Below are positions 1-8,337 of a stretch of 54,163 nt of DNA, in pieces. The notes below the pieces were generated by a model. The model worked only from the letters and a program-made list of their open reading frames with translations. It was not told the origin of the DNA and searched no databases. The stretch covers positions 1 through 54,163 of the forward strand of contig JBFXAN010000025.1 of NCBI GenBank assembly GCA_050184225.1, written 5' to 3'. The translations under genes and the position numbers were made by a program. Every line of letters starts with the position of its first letter. Within the stretch, counting starts at the first letter, position 1. The stretch is from JBFXAN01 sp050184225. Lineage in GTDB: Bacteria > Chloroflexota > Dehalococcoidia > CAUJGQ01.

Positions 1-93
1 GGGCCGTAGCGGATCTTTCTGCCGTCGAGACATGATCGTGCTCCTGCCTACCACCTGCGTTGCCTGCCCGCCCAGGAGACAGCATCGCTGATA

Positions 94-1092
94 TTATGGC
101 AAGAGACACACCAACTGACCCACTAGTTCATCGAGCGAGAGGACATCGCTCAGCAGACCGTACGAGAACGGGCTCCCGATCACGACCTCTTGTCCGTCCG
201 GCGAAATCGCCCAGCCGGGACCGATCCGCCCCACCTCCCAGGCGAGCACGTATCCGCCGTGCTCCAAGCCAGGCAGATGCCGCAGGATGTCGAATTGCCC
301 TCCGGCAGTTGGCCAGGGCTGCCCCTGTAGCCAGCGCGCTGTCCAATCACCAACCGGCACCACCCCCCGCGCCTCCGCCGGTACCTGCTGCCAGATACCT
401 GCACCGGGCATGACCCCGAACGCCGGTCGGGCGGGGAAGCCCTGGGAGATGACCAGAGTGCCGCCGCTCGCATCGCGGTAGGTGACCGTGATCCAGTCGT
501 TATGCACCTCGCGCCGGCTGGGTGGGTCCATGCTGGCCCGCCCGTGTTCAACCTGGACGGGATGGAAGCCCGCTGGGACCGCGGCGGGCAATTGCGGCTG
601 GAAGGACGCCACCGCCGCGGCTTCCTCCAGCGTGGTAAAGCGCTGGATCGTATCGGTGACGCAGTGCGGTGCGCAGGGCAGCGGCGTCGCGCTCGCCACG
701 GCCTCGGTTGCTGGTGTGACTGAGCCGGGCTCAGATCGGATAGTCGCGACGCCGGCCAGACCAATCCCGACGGTCGCAACTGTACCAATCAGAGCCGCAA
801 CGAATTTCGGCGTGAGGAGTGTGACCACGCGCTCCGGCAGACCCGCGACCACCACCCGAGGTGACCAGCCGCGCAACCGGCGAGGCGCATCCGGACGCCG
901 GGCCGCTGCCTCCTCGCGGCGCCGCACGCCGAGCTTCGCCAGGATCTGGGACACGTGGTATCGGGCGCCGCTCTCACTGATGCCGAGCCGCCTCGCGATC
1001 GCGTCGTTCGTCAGACCATCGCGGAGCAGGTGAAGCACCTGCCACTCTCGCGGCGTCAGAACATCGGGATGCGGCGGCCGTCCGCGCTTCAT
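94..1092 (-). CDS. LuxR-type HTH, membrane-anchored regulator
   Basis: 332 residues. The N-terminus (about residues 12-60) is a LuxR/GerE helix-turn-helix: LTPREWQVLHLL then TNDAIARRLGISESGARYHV and a dimer helix. After a basic linker there is one hydrophobic helix (about 95-118), then a roughly 210-residue part predicted to lie outside the cytoplasm, with two Cys near its start (PCAPHC). This is a one-component layout: cytoplasmic DNA-binding head, membrane helix and outer sensor part. The sensor domain is not recognised. The Shine-Dalgarno is weak (GGCGAG touching the ATG), so the start is less certain than the frame. It stands alone, with RidA next on the same strand. Targets cannot be read from the sequence. 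Confidence 0.75.
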   Translation of the reverse strand: MKRGRPPHPDVLTPREWQVLHLLRDGLTNDAIARRLGISESGARYHVSQILAKLGVRRREEAAARRPDAPRRLRGWSPRVVVAGLPERVVTLLTPKFVAALIGTVATVGIGLAGVATIRSEPGSVTPATEAVASATPLPCAPHCVTDTIQRFTTLEEAAAVASFQPQLPAAVPAGFHPVQVEHGRASMDPPSRREVHNDWITVTYRDASGGTLVISQGFPARPAFGVMPGAGIWQQVPAEARGVVPVGDWTARWLQGQPWPTAGGQFDILRHLPGLEHGGYVLAWEVGRIGPGWAISPDGQEVVIGSPFSYGLLSDVLSLDELVGQLVCLLP

Positions 1093-1156
1093 CTCGCCAG
1101 CATAAGACGGAACATGCAGAATTACCCTAGCGGATCATCCGCTCGCGTGGCGGTTC

Positions 1157-1570
1157 CTACCCCTCCGGTACCACGGCCACGGCGTCGAGCTCCACGAGAA
1201 AGTCGGGATTGGCGAGTCCGGCAACGTAGAGTCCCGAGATCACCGGTGGGTTCGGTCGGGTGCCCCAGACGCGCTGGAACACGGCGAGCCCCGGCCCCAG
1301 CGGTTGGCCTTGCACGATGTAGATCGTCCACTTGATCACGTGCTCCAAGGACGCGCCGCCGGCGGCGAGGGCGATCTCCAGATTGCGGAAGACCTGCTCC
1401 GTCTGCGCCGCGATGTCGCCCTTCCCGACGACGCTCCCGGAGGCGTCGACCGCGTTCTGTCCGCCGACGTAGACCGTCCTCACCGCGCCGCTGACCGTCA
1501 CCACCTGTGAGAAGGCGGGATTCTGATGCAGTCCCTGCGGGTTCAGATGCTGGACCTGACTCGTGCTCAC
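1157..1570 (-). CDS. RidA/YjgF/UK114 family protein
   Basis: 137 residues, the usual RidA length. It shows the family pattern: an N-terminal strand with VYVGGQNAVD, the central QTEQVFRNLEIALAAGG helix, and a C-terminal VELDAVAVV strand. RidA enzymes hydrolyse reactive enamine/imine intermediates of PLP enzymes, using an Arg in a PxARS-like motif just after the last loop. Here that segment reads RPNPPVISGLYV, so the Arg appears to be missing. It may be a Rid-subfamily member without classical deaminase activity. The start is GTG at 1570, supported by GGAGGAACGATA seven bases upstream. No operon partner is apparent. Confidence 0.85.
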   Translation of the reverse strand: MSTSQVQHLNPQGLHQNPAFSQVVTVSGAVRTVYVGGQNAVDASGSVVGKGDIAAQTEQVFRNLEIALAAGGASLEHVIKWTIYIVQGQPLGPGLAVFQRVWGTRPNPPVISGLYVAGLANPDFLVELDAVAVVPEG

Positions 1571-1989
1571 TATCGTTCCTCCGTGACGAACGGCTGAAAG
1601 GTTGCGTCCAGTGCCGTCATCCTAACGTCCCTGGTCTGATGACTCGCGGTCAGGCGAGGGGATCACAGCCGCTCAAGAACACGCCCGCCTCGATGTGATG
1701 CCGCTGTTCACGGTCAACGGGCATCATGCCGGCGCCTCCCCGCCGCAACCGACACCCACAAGAACATCTCCCAGTCACGAACCGCCCACGTCCAGGCAGC
1801 AATTAGACCCGACCCCCGCAACAGAGATACTGGCATACCCCGCCCAATTCAGGCTCCCCTCTCCCAGGATTGGGAGAGGGGTCGGGGGTGAGGGTCGCCC
1901 GATCGGACGGCCTATTCTCACAGGCGCGATCACATGCGATCATAGCGAGCGTTCGGGCAACGCCGCGCGACGGCGTCGAAAGGAGCACC
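1571..1989. other. Intergenic stretch with one dispersed repeat
   Basis: Between the RidA gene (leaving leftwards) and the SDR gene (rightwards) I see no coding frame with a believable start and Shine-Dalgarno. The right part carries one copy of the palindromic repeat listed separately. No clear promoter hexamers were found. AAAGGAG just before 1990 is the Shine-Dalgarno of the SDR gene. Confidence 0.5.
1824..1896 (+). repeat. Dispersed palindromic repeat, copy 1
   Basis: An 11-bp perfect stem (CCCCTCTCCCA, 1856-1866, with TGGGAGAGGGG, 1871-1881, loop GGAT) is followed by GTCGGGGGTGAGGG. It matches copies at 17333-17407 and 18873-18930. Copies 1 and 2 also align without gaps for 26 bp to the left of CAGGCTCCCC, starting at GAGATA, so the mobile or conserved unit is longer than the hairpin. 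Confidence 0.8.
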
Positions 1990-2787
1990 ATGGCAGGGCG
2001 CATCGAAGGCAAAGTGGCAATCGTCGTCGGCGGCGGTCAGACGCCGGGAGAGACGATCGGCAACGGTCGGGCAACCGCCGTCGTTCTGGCACGCGAAGGC
2101 GGCCGCGTCGCCGTCGTCGACCGCAATCTCGAGTCGGCGGACGAAACCGTCGCCATGATCCGCGATGAAGGCGGCGAAGCCGCCGCGTTCCAGGCCGACG
2201 CCACCGATGACGCTGCCATCCGCCGGATGATCGCCGCTGTCGCCGAGCAGTACGGCCGGCTCGATATCCTCCACAACAACGTCGGCGCCAGCATCACCCT
2301 CGGCGACGCTCCCGCCGCCGACATCACCGAGGACGCCTTCGACCGCAGCTTCGCCGTCAACCTCAAGAGCGCGTGGCTCGCCTGCAAATACGCGCTGCCG
2401 CTTCTACGCGAGCGCGGTGGCTCGATCGTCAACATTTCCTCGATGGCCGCCTGGGAGTCGTACCCGCTGCTCGGCTACAAGACGATGAAGGCGGCCGTGA
2501 TCGCCCTTACCGAGAACCTGGCGATGGCCGGCGCCCCCGATGGCGTCCGCGTCAACACGATCCTTCCGGGACTGATCAACACGCCGATGGCGATCGAGGC
2601 GCGCGTCAGTCAGGGCACCCCCCGCGAGGAGGTGATCGCGATGCGCAACCGCCGCATCCCCCTCGGCCGGACGATGGGCACCGCCTGGGATGTCGCCAAC
2701 GCCGCTCTCTTCCTCCACTCCGACGAAGCCCGGTTCATCACCGGCGTCGCCCTCCCGGTGGACGGCGGCACCCGTATCAGTCGGTAA
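1990..2787 (+). CDS. Short-chain dehydrogenase/reductase (SDR)
   Basis: 265 residues, a classical SDR of normal length. The Rossmann glycine motif is expanded (VVGGGQTPGETIGNGRA). NNVG follows at about 90, and the catalytic Ser/Tyr/Lys are visible (NISSM with Ser150; YKTMK with Tyr163 and Lys167). The C-terminal segment TGVALPVDGG is typical of the 3-oxoacyl-reductase-like branch. It is expected to be a cytoplasmic NAD(P)-dependent alcohol/ketone oxidoreductase; the substrate cannot be named. ATG 1990 is chosen over upstream starts because AAAGGAG lies seven bases before it and the protein then begins directly at the fold. The extra residues in the glycine loop (QTPGET) are seen in a subset of SDRs. 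Confidence 0.9.
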   Translation: MAGRIEGKVAIVVGGGQTPGETIGNGRATAVVLAREGGRVAVVDRNLESADETVAMIRDEGGEAAAFQADATDDAAIRRMIAAVAEQYGRLDILHNNVGASITLGDAPAADITEDAFDRSFAVNLKSAWLACKYALPLLRERGGSIVNISSMAAWESYPLLGYKTMKAAVIALTENLAMAGAPDGVRVNTILPGLINTPMAIEARVSQGTPREEVIAMRNRRIPLGRTMGTAWDVANAALFLHSDEARFITGVALPVDGGTRISR

Positions 2788-2936
2788 CCGGCCGGACGAA
2801 CCGCCCGCGGGCGCTGTAGCTATCCTTCACCCGACGAGGCTGATGCCTTGCCAACGCCGGCGCGAACCTGCGGATCGCCCGATGCGGACATGTGTCCGTC
2901 GGGATGGCGCCTGGCAGATCGGCGGCTCGTCCAAGG

Positions 2937-2960
2937 AAGTCAACATATAATCGTTGACTT
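2937..2960 (+). promoter_or_regulatory. Perfect palindromic operator over a promoter (ArsR target)
   Basis: AAGTCAAC (2937-2944), eight bases, GTTGACTT (2953-2960): a perfect 8-bp inverted repeat just upstream of the ArsR-type gene. The spacer region contains a consensus TATAAT (2946-2951). TTGACT in the right arm could alternatively act as a -35 box, with GATACT 18 bp downstream. Either way the palindrome overlaps promoter elements, as expected for autorepression. Confidence 0.7.
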
Positions 2961-2989
2961 ATATAAGCCACCACGGGGATACTGACACG

Positions 2990-3379
2990 GTGCACGCGTT
3001 CGATGTCCTTGGCGATCCGGTCCGGCGCCGGATCTTGGAACTGCTCGCCGGTGGGGAGCAGACCTCCGGCACGATCACCGCGGCCATCCAGGCTGAGTTC
3101 GGCATCTCTCAACCGGGGGTGTCGCAGCACCTGCGTGTGTTGCGGGAGAGCGGGTTCGTGTCGGTCCGTGCGGAAGGCGCCCGCCGTCTCTATGCCGTGG
3201 ACTCCGAGCCTCTGCGGGAGATTGACCTGTGGCTGGAGCGTTTCCGCGGGTACTGGAACCAGCATCTGGACGCCCTGGCGACAGAGCTCGCACGAGGCAA
3301 GCGTGAACGCCGCACGAAGGACAGCAGGGCTACATCAACGCACAACAATCCGACCGGCAAGGAGAAGAGAGATAAATGA
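2990..3379 (+). CDS. ArsR-family winged-helix repressor
   Basis: 129 residues. It begins HAFDVLGDPVRRRILELL, the standard opening of ArsR repressors that regulate SRPBCC partners. The recognition region is GISQPGVSQHLRVLRESG, followed by a wing (VRAEGARRLYAVD). No Cys metal site is visible, so it belongs to the non-metal ArsR branch. GTG 2990 is preferred because CACGGGGAT lies nine bases upstream; a TTG start at 2954 would place coding sequence inside the operator. The stop overlaps the ATG of the next gene (ATGA), so the two are translationally coupled. It probably represses its own operon through the palindrome at 2937-2960. Confidence 0.9.
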   Translation: MHAFDVLGDPVRRRILELLAGGEQTSGTITAAIQAEFGISQPGVSQHLRVLRESGFVSVRAEGARRLYAVDSEPLREIDLWLERFRGYWNQHLDALATELARGKRERRTKDSRATSTHNNPTGKEKRDK

Positions 3380-4008
3380 ACGACATTGCCAGTCAGATCA
3401 AGGCGATTCACCGTGAGGTCGGCACCCGGCCGATCGAGAGCGGTGAGGTCGTCAGTGTCCAGCTTCGACACACCTACGACGCGCCGATCGAGGACGTCTG
3501 GGAGGCGGTGACTGACCCGGTCCGCTTGAAGCGCTGGTTCCTTCCGGTCAGCGGTGATCTGCGTGTCGGCGGAACCTTTCAATTCGAAGGCAATGCCGGC
3601 GGCGATATCCTGACCTGCGAGCCGCCTCGCCTGCTCAAAGCAACCTGGGGCGGGCCAACGAGCCTGGTCGAGTTGCGTCTATCCCCGGGTGAGGACAGCG
3701 ACACCGTCCTGGAGTTCGAACACACCGTTCCCATCGAGATGGCCGGGAGCGGCGCGGGCGCGCTCTACGTGGGGCCAGGCTGGGACGCGGCGCTCCGGTC
3801 CCTGGGGCTGTTCCTCCGCGGTGAGGCCGGCGACGACCCCGTCGCATTGGAGAACTCCCCGGAGGGACAGGAGTTCTCGCGACAGTCCGTGCATGCCTGG
3901 GTGACAGTGGTCGAGTCCTCGGGCACCGCCAGCACGGAAGACATCGCCGCGGCAACCGAGGTGTCGCTGGCACAGTTTGCTCCCGGTCTCGGCGCCTCCC
4001 AACATTAG
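3376..4008 (+). CDS. SRPBCC/AHSA1-domain protein
   Basis: 210 residues. The SRPBCC (Bet v1/AHSA1) fold is shown by RHTYDAPIEDVWEAVTDPVRLKRWFLPVSGDLRVGGTF in its usual place (written in parts here: DAPIEDVWEAVTDP, then RLKRWF). An EPPRLLKATW strand follows, then the long C-terminal helix. AHSA1-like proteins bind hydrophobic ligands. When paired with this kind of ArsR gene they are usually small-molecule response or tolerance proteins of unknown ligand. Its ATG overlaps the stop of the repressor gene. A strong hairpin follows the stop by 25 bp and probably ends the transcript. Confidence 0.85.
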   Translation: MNDIASQIKAIHREVGTRPIESGEVVSVQLRHTYDAPIEDVWEAVTDPVRLKRWFLPVSGDLRVGGTFQFEGNAGGDILTCEPPRLLKATWGGPTSLVELRLSPGEDSDTVLEFEHTVPIEMAGSGAGALYVGPGWDAALRSLGLFLRGEAGDDPVALENSPEGQEFSRQSVHAWVTVVESSGTASTEDIAAATEVSLAQFAPGLGASQH

Positions 4009-4033
4009 GAGGAGAGCAGCGAATCGAAACAAC

Positions 4034-4072
4034 GCGCTGCACGGTTCCACCAAGCGTGGAACCGTGCAGCGC
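4034..4072 (+). terminator. Hairpin terminator after the ArsR/SRPBCC operon
   Basis: A perfect 17-bp inverted repeat (4034-4050 and 4056-4072) with loop CAAGC is followed by TTCCC. There is no long T tract, but stem length and position 25 bp after the stop codon fit a transcript end. Confidence 0.65.
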
Positions 4073-4251
4073 TTCCCAGTAGCGATCTGCGCCGGTCGGT
4101 GGCAGAATGGCATCAACTTGGGCCTGCTCCCACCCTTGGGGAGACCGCCGGGTCGATCCGCCGCGCGTTGAGGTCGAGTGCCCCCGCGCGTAAACACCCC
4201 GCCGGAACCCGGTCGCCGTCCGAGCGCCGCACACGCGAAGGGACTGGTGCA

Positions 4252-5865
4252 ATGGCAACGACAACCTCTCTGCCCGCCGCTGATCGTGAAACGGCTGCCA
4301 CATACGCGCGCCTGGAGGAGCGGATCCTCACCCGCGACCAGGTCGGCGCCGCCGATGCCTTCTACGATCTGGTGCGGGCGGAGCGGCCCCTGTCGGAGAT
4401 GCTGCGCGAGACGGTCCGCATCCATGCCCCCTACACCCAGATTCCCTATCACCAACGGCTCGACGACGGCGTCGTCAAGTTCGTCAACAACGACCACTGC
4501 CTGCTCAGCGCCCGCGCCAGCATGCGCCTCGTCGACCTCGTGCCCCGCGATGCCGGCTACCTACCCCTCGCCCAGACGATCTGGTACGTCCCTTCCGGGC
4601 TCGACCCCTGGAACCAGCTGATCGGCAAGGCGCCGGGCCACTACACGCGCCTCTACAAGATCGAGGTCGGTGAGCAGCCGCCCCCGCCGCAGATGCACTG
4701 GCCCGATCAGGAACCGCTCCAGATCGAGGGCACGGTCCCGGAGCGGTTGAACGAGTGGCTGACCCTCGTCCAGCGCGGCGACGTACTCACCTCCTACCGC
4801 GTCTTCCTCGGTCTGCTGGAGGACAAAGCCAACCGCCGGCGCCTCCTGGCACAACTCGCCTTTGCCGGCCTGATCGACGTGCAGGACCGGATGTACTACA
4901 ACCGCTCCTACACCACCGGCCACAAGTCGTACCGCGCCCGTGCCACGATCGAGCTCGGCGAGATGGCCGGCTGGGAGAACGCACACAGCATCGTCTACGC
5001 CGGCGTGCCCGACATCGCCGTCGGCCCGCGCTGGTACTCGACCTACGAAATGAGCTGCAACGTCGTCCAGTTGCGCCTCGAAGGCCGCGACCAGGAACTG
5101 ATGCGCAACGATGCCCCGCTCACCGACGAGGAGCAGAACGGTCTGATCGAGGCGATCCTCCACGGCCTCGAACCAGCCTGGATCGACCGTCTTGTCGCGC
5201 TGCTTGAAGCGGGCAAGGGACCGCGCCGCATCCTCGACGTCATCCAGATCGCCGCCGCCCAGGTGCTCCTCGAAACCGGCCACCCGAACAACTTCTCGAT
5301 GTCGCAGCACGGCTCCGAATACTGCAACACCCTGCGCTGGTTCTACGACACCTTCGATCACCCTCACCAGCTCAAGCTGCTCTTCGTCGCCGCCTCCTTC
5401 ATCAACCAGGCGTCCCACCACCAGCAGGACACCCCCGGCAACGGCGCTGTCCCGATCCGCCCGCCCCGCGCCGCCGCCGGCTTGTCACCGCAACGCCTGC
5501 TGGAGCGCCTCGACGAAGCGCTGATCGCCCTCCGGCCGGACGAGTCCGTCGCCCTCACCTCCGTCTATCTCCAGAGCGGCAACGACCGGGCGCCGCTGCT
5601 CACGACGCTGGCGATGGCCGCCTGCAAGTTCGGCAACGACCCGCACAACCAGGAACTCGGTCTCTCCCTGATCGAGGATTACCGCCACAGCACCGCCGCC
5701 GACCGCGACCGCCTCCTGCTCGCCTGCGCCCAGCACACCGCCGGCCACCGCAAATATGGCGACCCCCTCGAAGCCTATCGCCGCTACGCCGCTGCCTTCG
5801 GCATCGACACCCGCCAGTCCAGCCGCGGCGACGCCCCGATCGAGGATGCCGTGCTGGACGATTAG
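4252..5865 (+). CDS. Large conserved-looking protein of unknown function
   Basis: 537 residues; I do not recognise the family. There is no signal peptide, membrane helix or P-loop. The composition is that of a soluble, mainly helical protein. His-rich stretches stand out: PYTQIPYHQR near the start, FDHPHQLK and NQASHHQQD around 370-390, and CAQHTAGHRKYGD near the C-terminus. These could bind metal or cofactor, but that is inference. ATG 4252 is chosen because GAAGGGA precedes it; upstream in-frame ATGs would run through the terminator region. Third-position GC is as high as in neighbouring genes, so it is very likely real. It is followed at once by the convergent Uma2 gene. Confidence 0.75.
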   Translation: MATTTSLPAADRETAATYARLEERILTRDQVGAADAFYDLVRAERPLSEMLRETVRIHAPYTQIPYHQRLDDGVVKFVNNDHCLLSARASMRLVDLVPRDAGYLPLAQTIWYVPSGLDPWNQLIGKAPGHYTRLYKIEVGEQPPPPQMHWPDQEPLQIEGTVPERLNEWLTLVQRGDVLTSYRVFLGLLEDKANRRRLLAQLAFAGLIDVQDRMYYNRSYTTGHKSYRARATIELGEMAGWENAHSIVYAGVPDIAVGPRWYSTYEMSCNVVQLRLEGRDQELMRNDAPLTDEEQNGLIEAILHGLEPAWIDRLVALLEAGKGPRRILDVIQIAAAQVLLETGHPNNFSMSQHGSEYCNTLRWFYDTFDHPHQLKLLFVAASFINQASHHQQDTPGNGAVPIRPPRAAAGLSPQRLLERLDEALIALRPDESVALTSVYLQSGNDRAPLLTTLAMAACKFGNDPHNQELGLSLIEDYRHSTAADRDRLLLACAQHTAGHRKYGDPLEAYRRYAAAFGIDTRQSSRGDAPIEDAVLDD

Positions 5866-5873
5866 AGAATCGT

Positions 5874-6434
5874 CTAAGGCAGCAACTCGGCGCAGGGAAT
5901 CGTAACGTCGGGGAAGGCGAGCGGCGTGACCGCGCCGTCGCGTGGGACGAGCGTGATGCTGCGGTAGCCCTCCGGCGCCGGGTCGCGGTAGACCTCGATC
6001 CGGTCGTCAGGCAGGTTCATCAGCCAGGTTTCGACGATGCCCGCCCGCGCATACAGCGGCAGCTTCACGTCGCGGTCGCTTGCCAGCGTCGTGTTGCTGA
6101 TCTCGACCACAAGAAAGATGTCTTCGGGCTGTGGGTGAGCGGCACCGTAGCCCTCGGGGCGTAGTCGAGCGAGCACGATGTCGGGCTGAGGTTCGCTGTC
6201 ATTGGGAAGCCGGATCGGGTTCTGACTCCGGACCACCGCTCGGTCATAAAAGCGCCGCTGGAAGACTCGATCGACCCGCGAGTTTCCTTCTGCGTGTCCT
6301 GGCCCAATCGGCGGCATCACAAAGACTTCCCCCTCAATCAGCTCAGTGCGCTCGTCCGGAGGGAGGATACCGGCTTCGCCCATGCAATAGTATTCCGCAA
6401 CGCTGAATCGTCGTTTGATCAGCCCTGTGCTCAT
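5874..6434 (-). CDS. Uma2-family (DUF820) putative endonuclease
   Basis: 186 residues, normal for Uma2. These proteins have a PD-(D/E)xK nuclease fold and are abundant in Cyanobacteria and Chloroflexota; their role is unsettled. Visible landmarks are FSVAEYYCM at the start, the ELIEGEVFVMPP strand, EPQPDIVLAR (Asp of the active site), FLVVEISNTT (Glu), DVKLPLYARAGIVETWLMN (Lys region) and a C-terminal strand. ATG 6434 is chosen because GAGG lies eight bases upstream and Uma2 proteins start close to the FSVAEY motif. It stands alone, convergent with the gene ending at 5865. Confidence 0.88.
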   Translation of the reverse strand: MSTGLIKRRFSVAEYYCMGEAGILPPDERTELIEGEVFVMPPIGPGHAEGNSRVDRVFQRRFYDRAVVRSQNPIRLPNDSEPQPDIVLARLRPEGYGAAHPQPEDIFLVVEISNTTLASDRDVKLPLYARAGIVETWLMNLPDDRIEVYRDPAPEGYRSITLVPRDGAVTPLAFPDVTIPCAELLP

Positions 6435-6650
6435 GCCGCCGACCTCATATCTCCAATTGACATCGTCCAGGCGTCGTGCGAGCTCCGCCAATCCTGTGCC
6501 TCTCAGTATCGGCCACCATCAAAGTCGTGGGAAGCAATGGGGACGTTGCCGGACGAGGAACACCGCCACGACCGGCCCAGTAGCGGATTCCCTCGATGAT
6601 CGGGCACACTAAGCCCGGTCCATCACCGCTTCGAAGCAGAGGAGACTACG

Positions 6651-7505
6651 ATGCCGCATATCGACCGGCCGGACGGGGCGCAGATCTATTACGAGGTGCG
6701 CGGACAGGGCTTCCCGCTCCTGCTGTTCGCCCTGGGCGGCATCAACAGCCAGGTCAGCTTCTGGCCGTTCAGCGCGATCAACCCGTTCGACTACGCCGAC
6801 GAGTTCATGGTGATCGGCATGGACCAGCGCAACGCCGAAAACTCCCCCGCGCCACTTGCCGCTCCGACCTGGGAGCAGCACGCCGCCGACCAGATCGCCG
6901 TGCTCGACGCCGTCGGTGTCGATCGGGCGCTGCTCTGGGGTGGATGCATCGGCGTCGCCTACACGCTCCGCTTCATCCACGACGCACCCGGCCGCGTCGC
7001 CGGCGCCGTCTGTCAGGACCCGGTCGGACTGGCCGAAGGGGTGAACACCCGCGAAACCTTCTTCGCCATGTTCGCGCCGACGATCGAAACCGCCAACAGC
7101 GGCGGCATGCAAGCGGTCGTGAACGCGGCCATCGAGAACCCGCTCTTCGTACGCAACAACGCCGCCGGCCCCTTCGCCGCCCGCATCGTCGCCGACCCCG
7201 CCTTCCGCGACGAAGTCCTCGCGCTCGATCCGGCGGACTACGAGCGCATCGTCCGCGACTACGACGCCAATATGTGGGGCGCCCGCGACCCCTTCATGAG
7301 CGTCGAAGCATCCTTCATCAAACAGTGCCCCGCACCGCTCCTCATCCTCCCCGGCAACGATCCCTTCCACCCGACTCCCATCTCCCACCGCATCTGCCGC
7401 GAAGCGCCGCATGCCGAATGCCTCGACGTCGACTGCCGCTCGCCGGAGAAGATCGATGTCACCAAACAGCGTATTCGTGAGTTCTTGCGGGCAAACGCCA
7501 TGTGA
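6651..7505 (+). CDS. Alpha/beta hydrolase with Cys at the nucleophile position
   Basis: 284 residues, full length for the fold. It starts IDRPDGAQIYYEVRGQGFP, followed by an oxyanion-type loop (ALGG) and the nucleophile elbow at 97-101 reading GGCIG. In most members the middle residue is Ser; here it is Cys99. The acid candidate is Asp in LPGNDPFHP. The usual C-terminal catalytic His segment reads CLDVDCRSPEK, with no obvious His, though HP and SH in PFHPTPISHR could serve. The enzyme may be a Cys-type hydrolase (dienelactone-hydrolase-like chemistry) or inactive. GAGGAG lies upstream of ATG 6651. It stands alone, convergent with the toxin-antitoxin pair. Confidence 0.85.
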   Translation: MPHIDRPDGAQIYYEVRGQGFPLLLFALGGINSQVSFWPFSAINPFDYADEFMVIGMDQRNAENSPAPLAAPTWEQHAADQIAVLDAVGVDRALLWGGCIGVAYTLRFIHDAPGRVAGAVCQDPVGLAEGVNTRETFFAMFAPTIETANSGGMQAVVNAAIENPLFVRNNAAGPFAARIVADPAFRDEVLALDPADYERIVRDYDANMWGARDPFMSVEASFIKQCPAPLLILPGNDPFHPTPISHRICREAPHAECLDVDCRSPEKIDVTKQRIREFLRANAM

Positions 7506-7512
7506 CGGCCTG

Positions 7513-7977
7513 TCAAGATTCGCCCGCGGTAGTTAGCGCATCGTCGAGGACGCTGGGACTAACGAAGAACCCTTGATCGAGGAGTGATTCGGCTAAGGGC
7601 CGAACCGCTGGAATTAGTCGTTGCCGCTTGGCGAATACAAGAATTCCCAATGTCTCGATCACCTCGAGGCCAAGCGACTCGGCGCGACGCCGCGCCCTCA
7701 GATCGTCGAGCACGATTTGGGAGACACCGGTTTCGAGCGCAAGGCTGATCGCCTCCCGCTCTCCGGCTCCGAGCGTAGTCGGAAGACGCGAGTCAATAGG
7801 TTGCTGAAGACTGCGCGTGGCGATCCATGTCAGACGGCCCACACTGGGTGAAATCTCACGCTGAACGGCGGGTGGGATGATCACGCTCGCATAGAGACGA
7901 CGAAGCAGGGTCAAGCAATCGATCTGATGGAGCGCGATCAGTGGACTCGCATTGGAAACGAGCGGATCAGGAATCAT
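7513..7977 (-). CDS. PIN-like DUF3368 toxin
   Basis: 154 residues. It opens with VSNASPLIAL, the signature of DUF3368 PIN-like proteins, where Asn stands in for the usual first Asp. It continues with PPAVQREI, GAGEREAISLALE and VLDDLRARRRAESLG, carrying the later acidic residues. DUF3368 proteins are probable ribonucleases and usually pair with UPF0175 antitoxins, as here. ATG 7977 overlaps the 3' end of the antitoxin gene by 11 bp, so the genes are coupled. The Asn variant is common in this subfamily, so loss of activity should not be assumed. Confidence 0.85.
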   Translation of the reverse strand: MIPDPLVSNASPLIALHQIDCLTLLRRLYASVIIPPAVQREISPSVGRLTWIATRSLQQPIDSRLPTTLGAGEREAISLALETGVSQIVLDDLRARRRAESLGLEVIETLGILVFAKRQRLIPAVRPLAESLLDQGFFVSPSVLDDALTTAGES

Positions 7978-8233
7978 GCCGGCCAATACGTGCCGATTCC
8001 GCCTCCCACTCCGCATGGGTCATCCGAATATAGGGAATACCAAGGGCCCCAGAATACTGGATGAATTCCAGCAGAGGCATACCAAGTAACTCCGCTGCCT
8101 TCCCGACTGATATCTCCGCACGACGGTACAGTTCGAGCACGATCAACTCGCGGGCCGCCCGCGGCACGGAGGGATTCAGGCCCTGCAACACCGCGATCAG
8201 GTCGTCGTCCAGTTCGAGTGTCACCGCATGCAT
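7967..8233 (-). CDS. UPF0175-family antitoxin
   Basis: 88 residues. Key segments are LELYRRAEISVGKAAELLGMPLLEFIQY, which form the ribbon/helix DNA-binding and toxin-holding part of UPF0175 antitoxins. The C-terminus (MTHAEWEAES) binds the toxin in relatives. ATG 8233 is preferred, with AAGGACG upstream. It is first in the operon, with the DUF3368 toxin overlapping its end. Autoregulation by the complex is typical of the family; no clear operator was identified here. Confidence 0.85.
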   Translation of the reverse strand: MHAVTLELDDDLIAVLQGLNPSVPRAARELIVLELYRRAEISVGKAAELLGMPLLEFIQYSGALGIPYIRMTHAEWEAESARIGRHDS

Positions 8234-8337
8234 CGCATTACTCGTCCTTCTCCGTTCAAGTATCCGACATCGCCATACAATCTGCCGCATGTGAGAGTCA
8301 CTGCACCCGTGCAGGCACACTCGTCTCGCTGAAACGA

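Noticed and set aside
4561..5421. 286-residue minus-strand ORF opposite the unknown 537-residue protein
   Set aside because: The plus-strand frame is longer, has a Shine-Dalgarno and a more protein-like composition; the minus frame is Val/Gly/Glu repetitive shadow.
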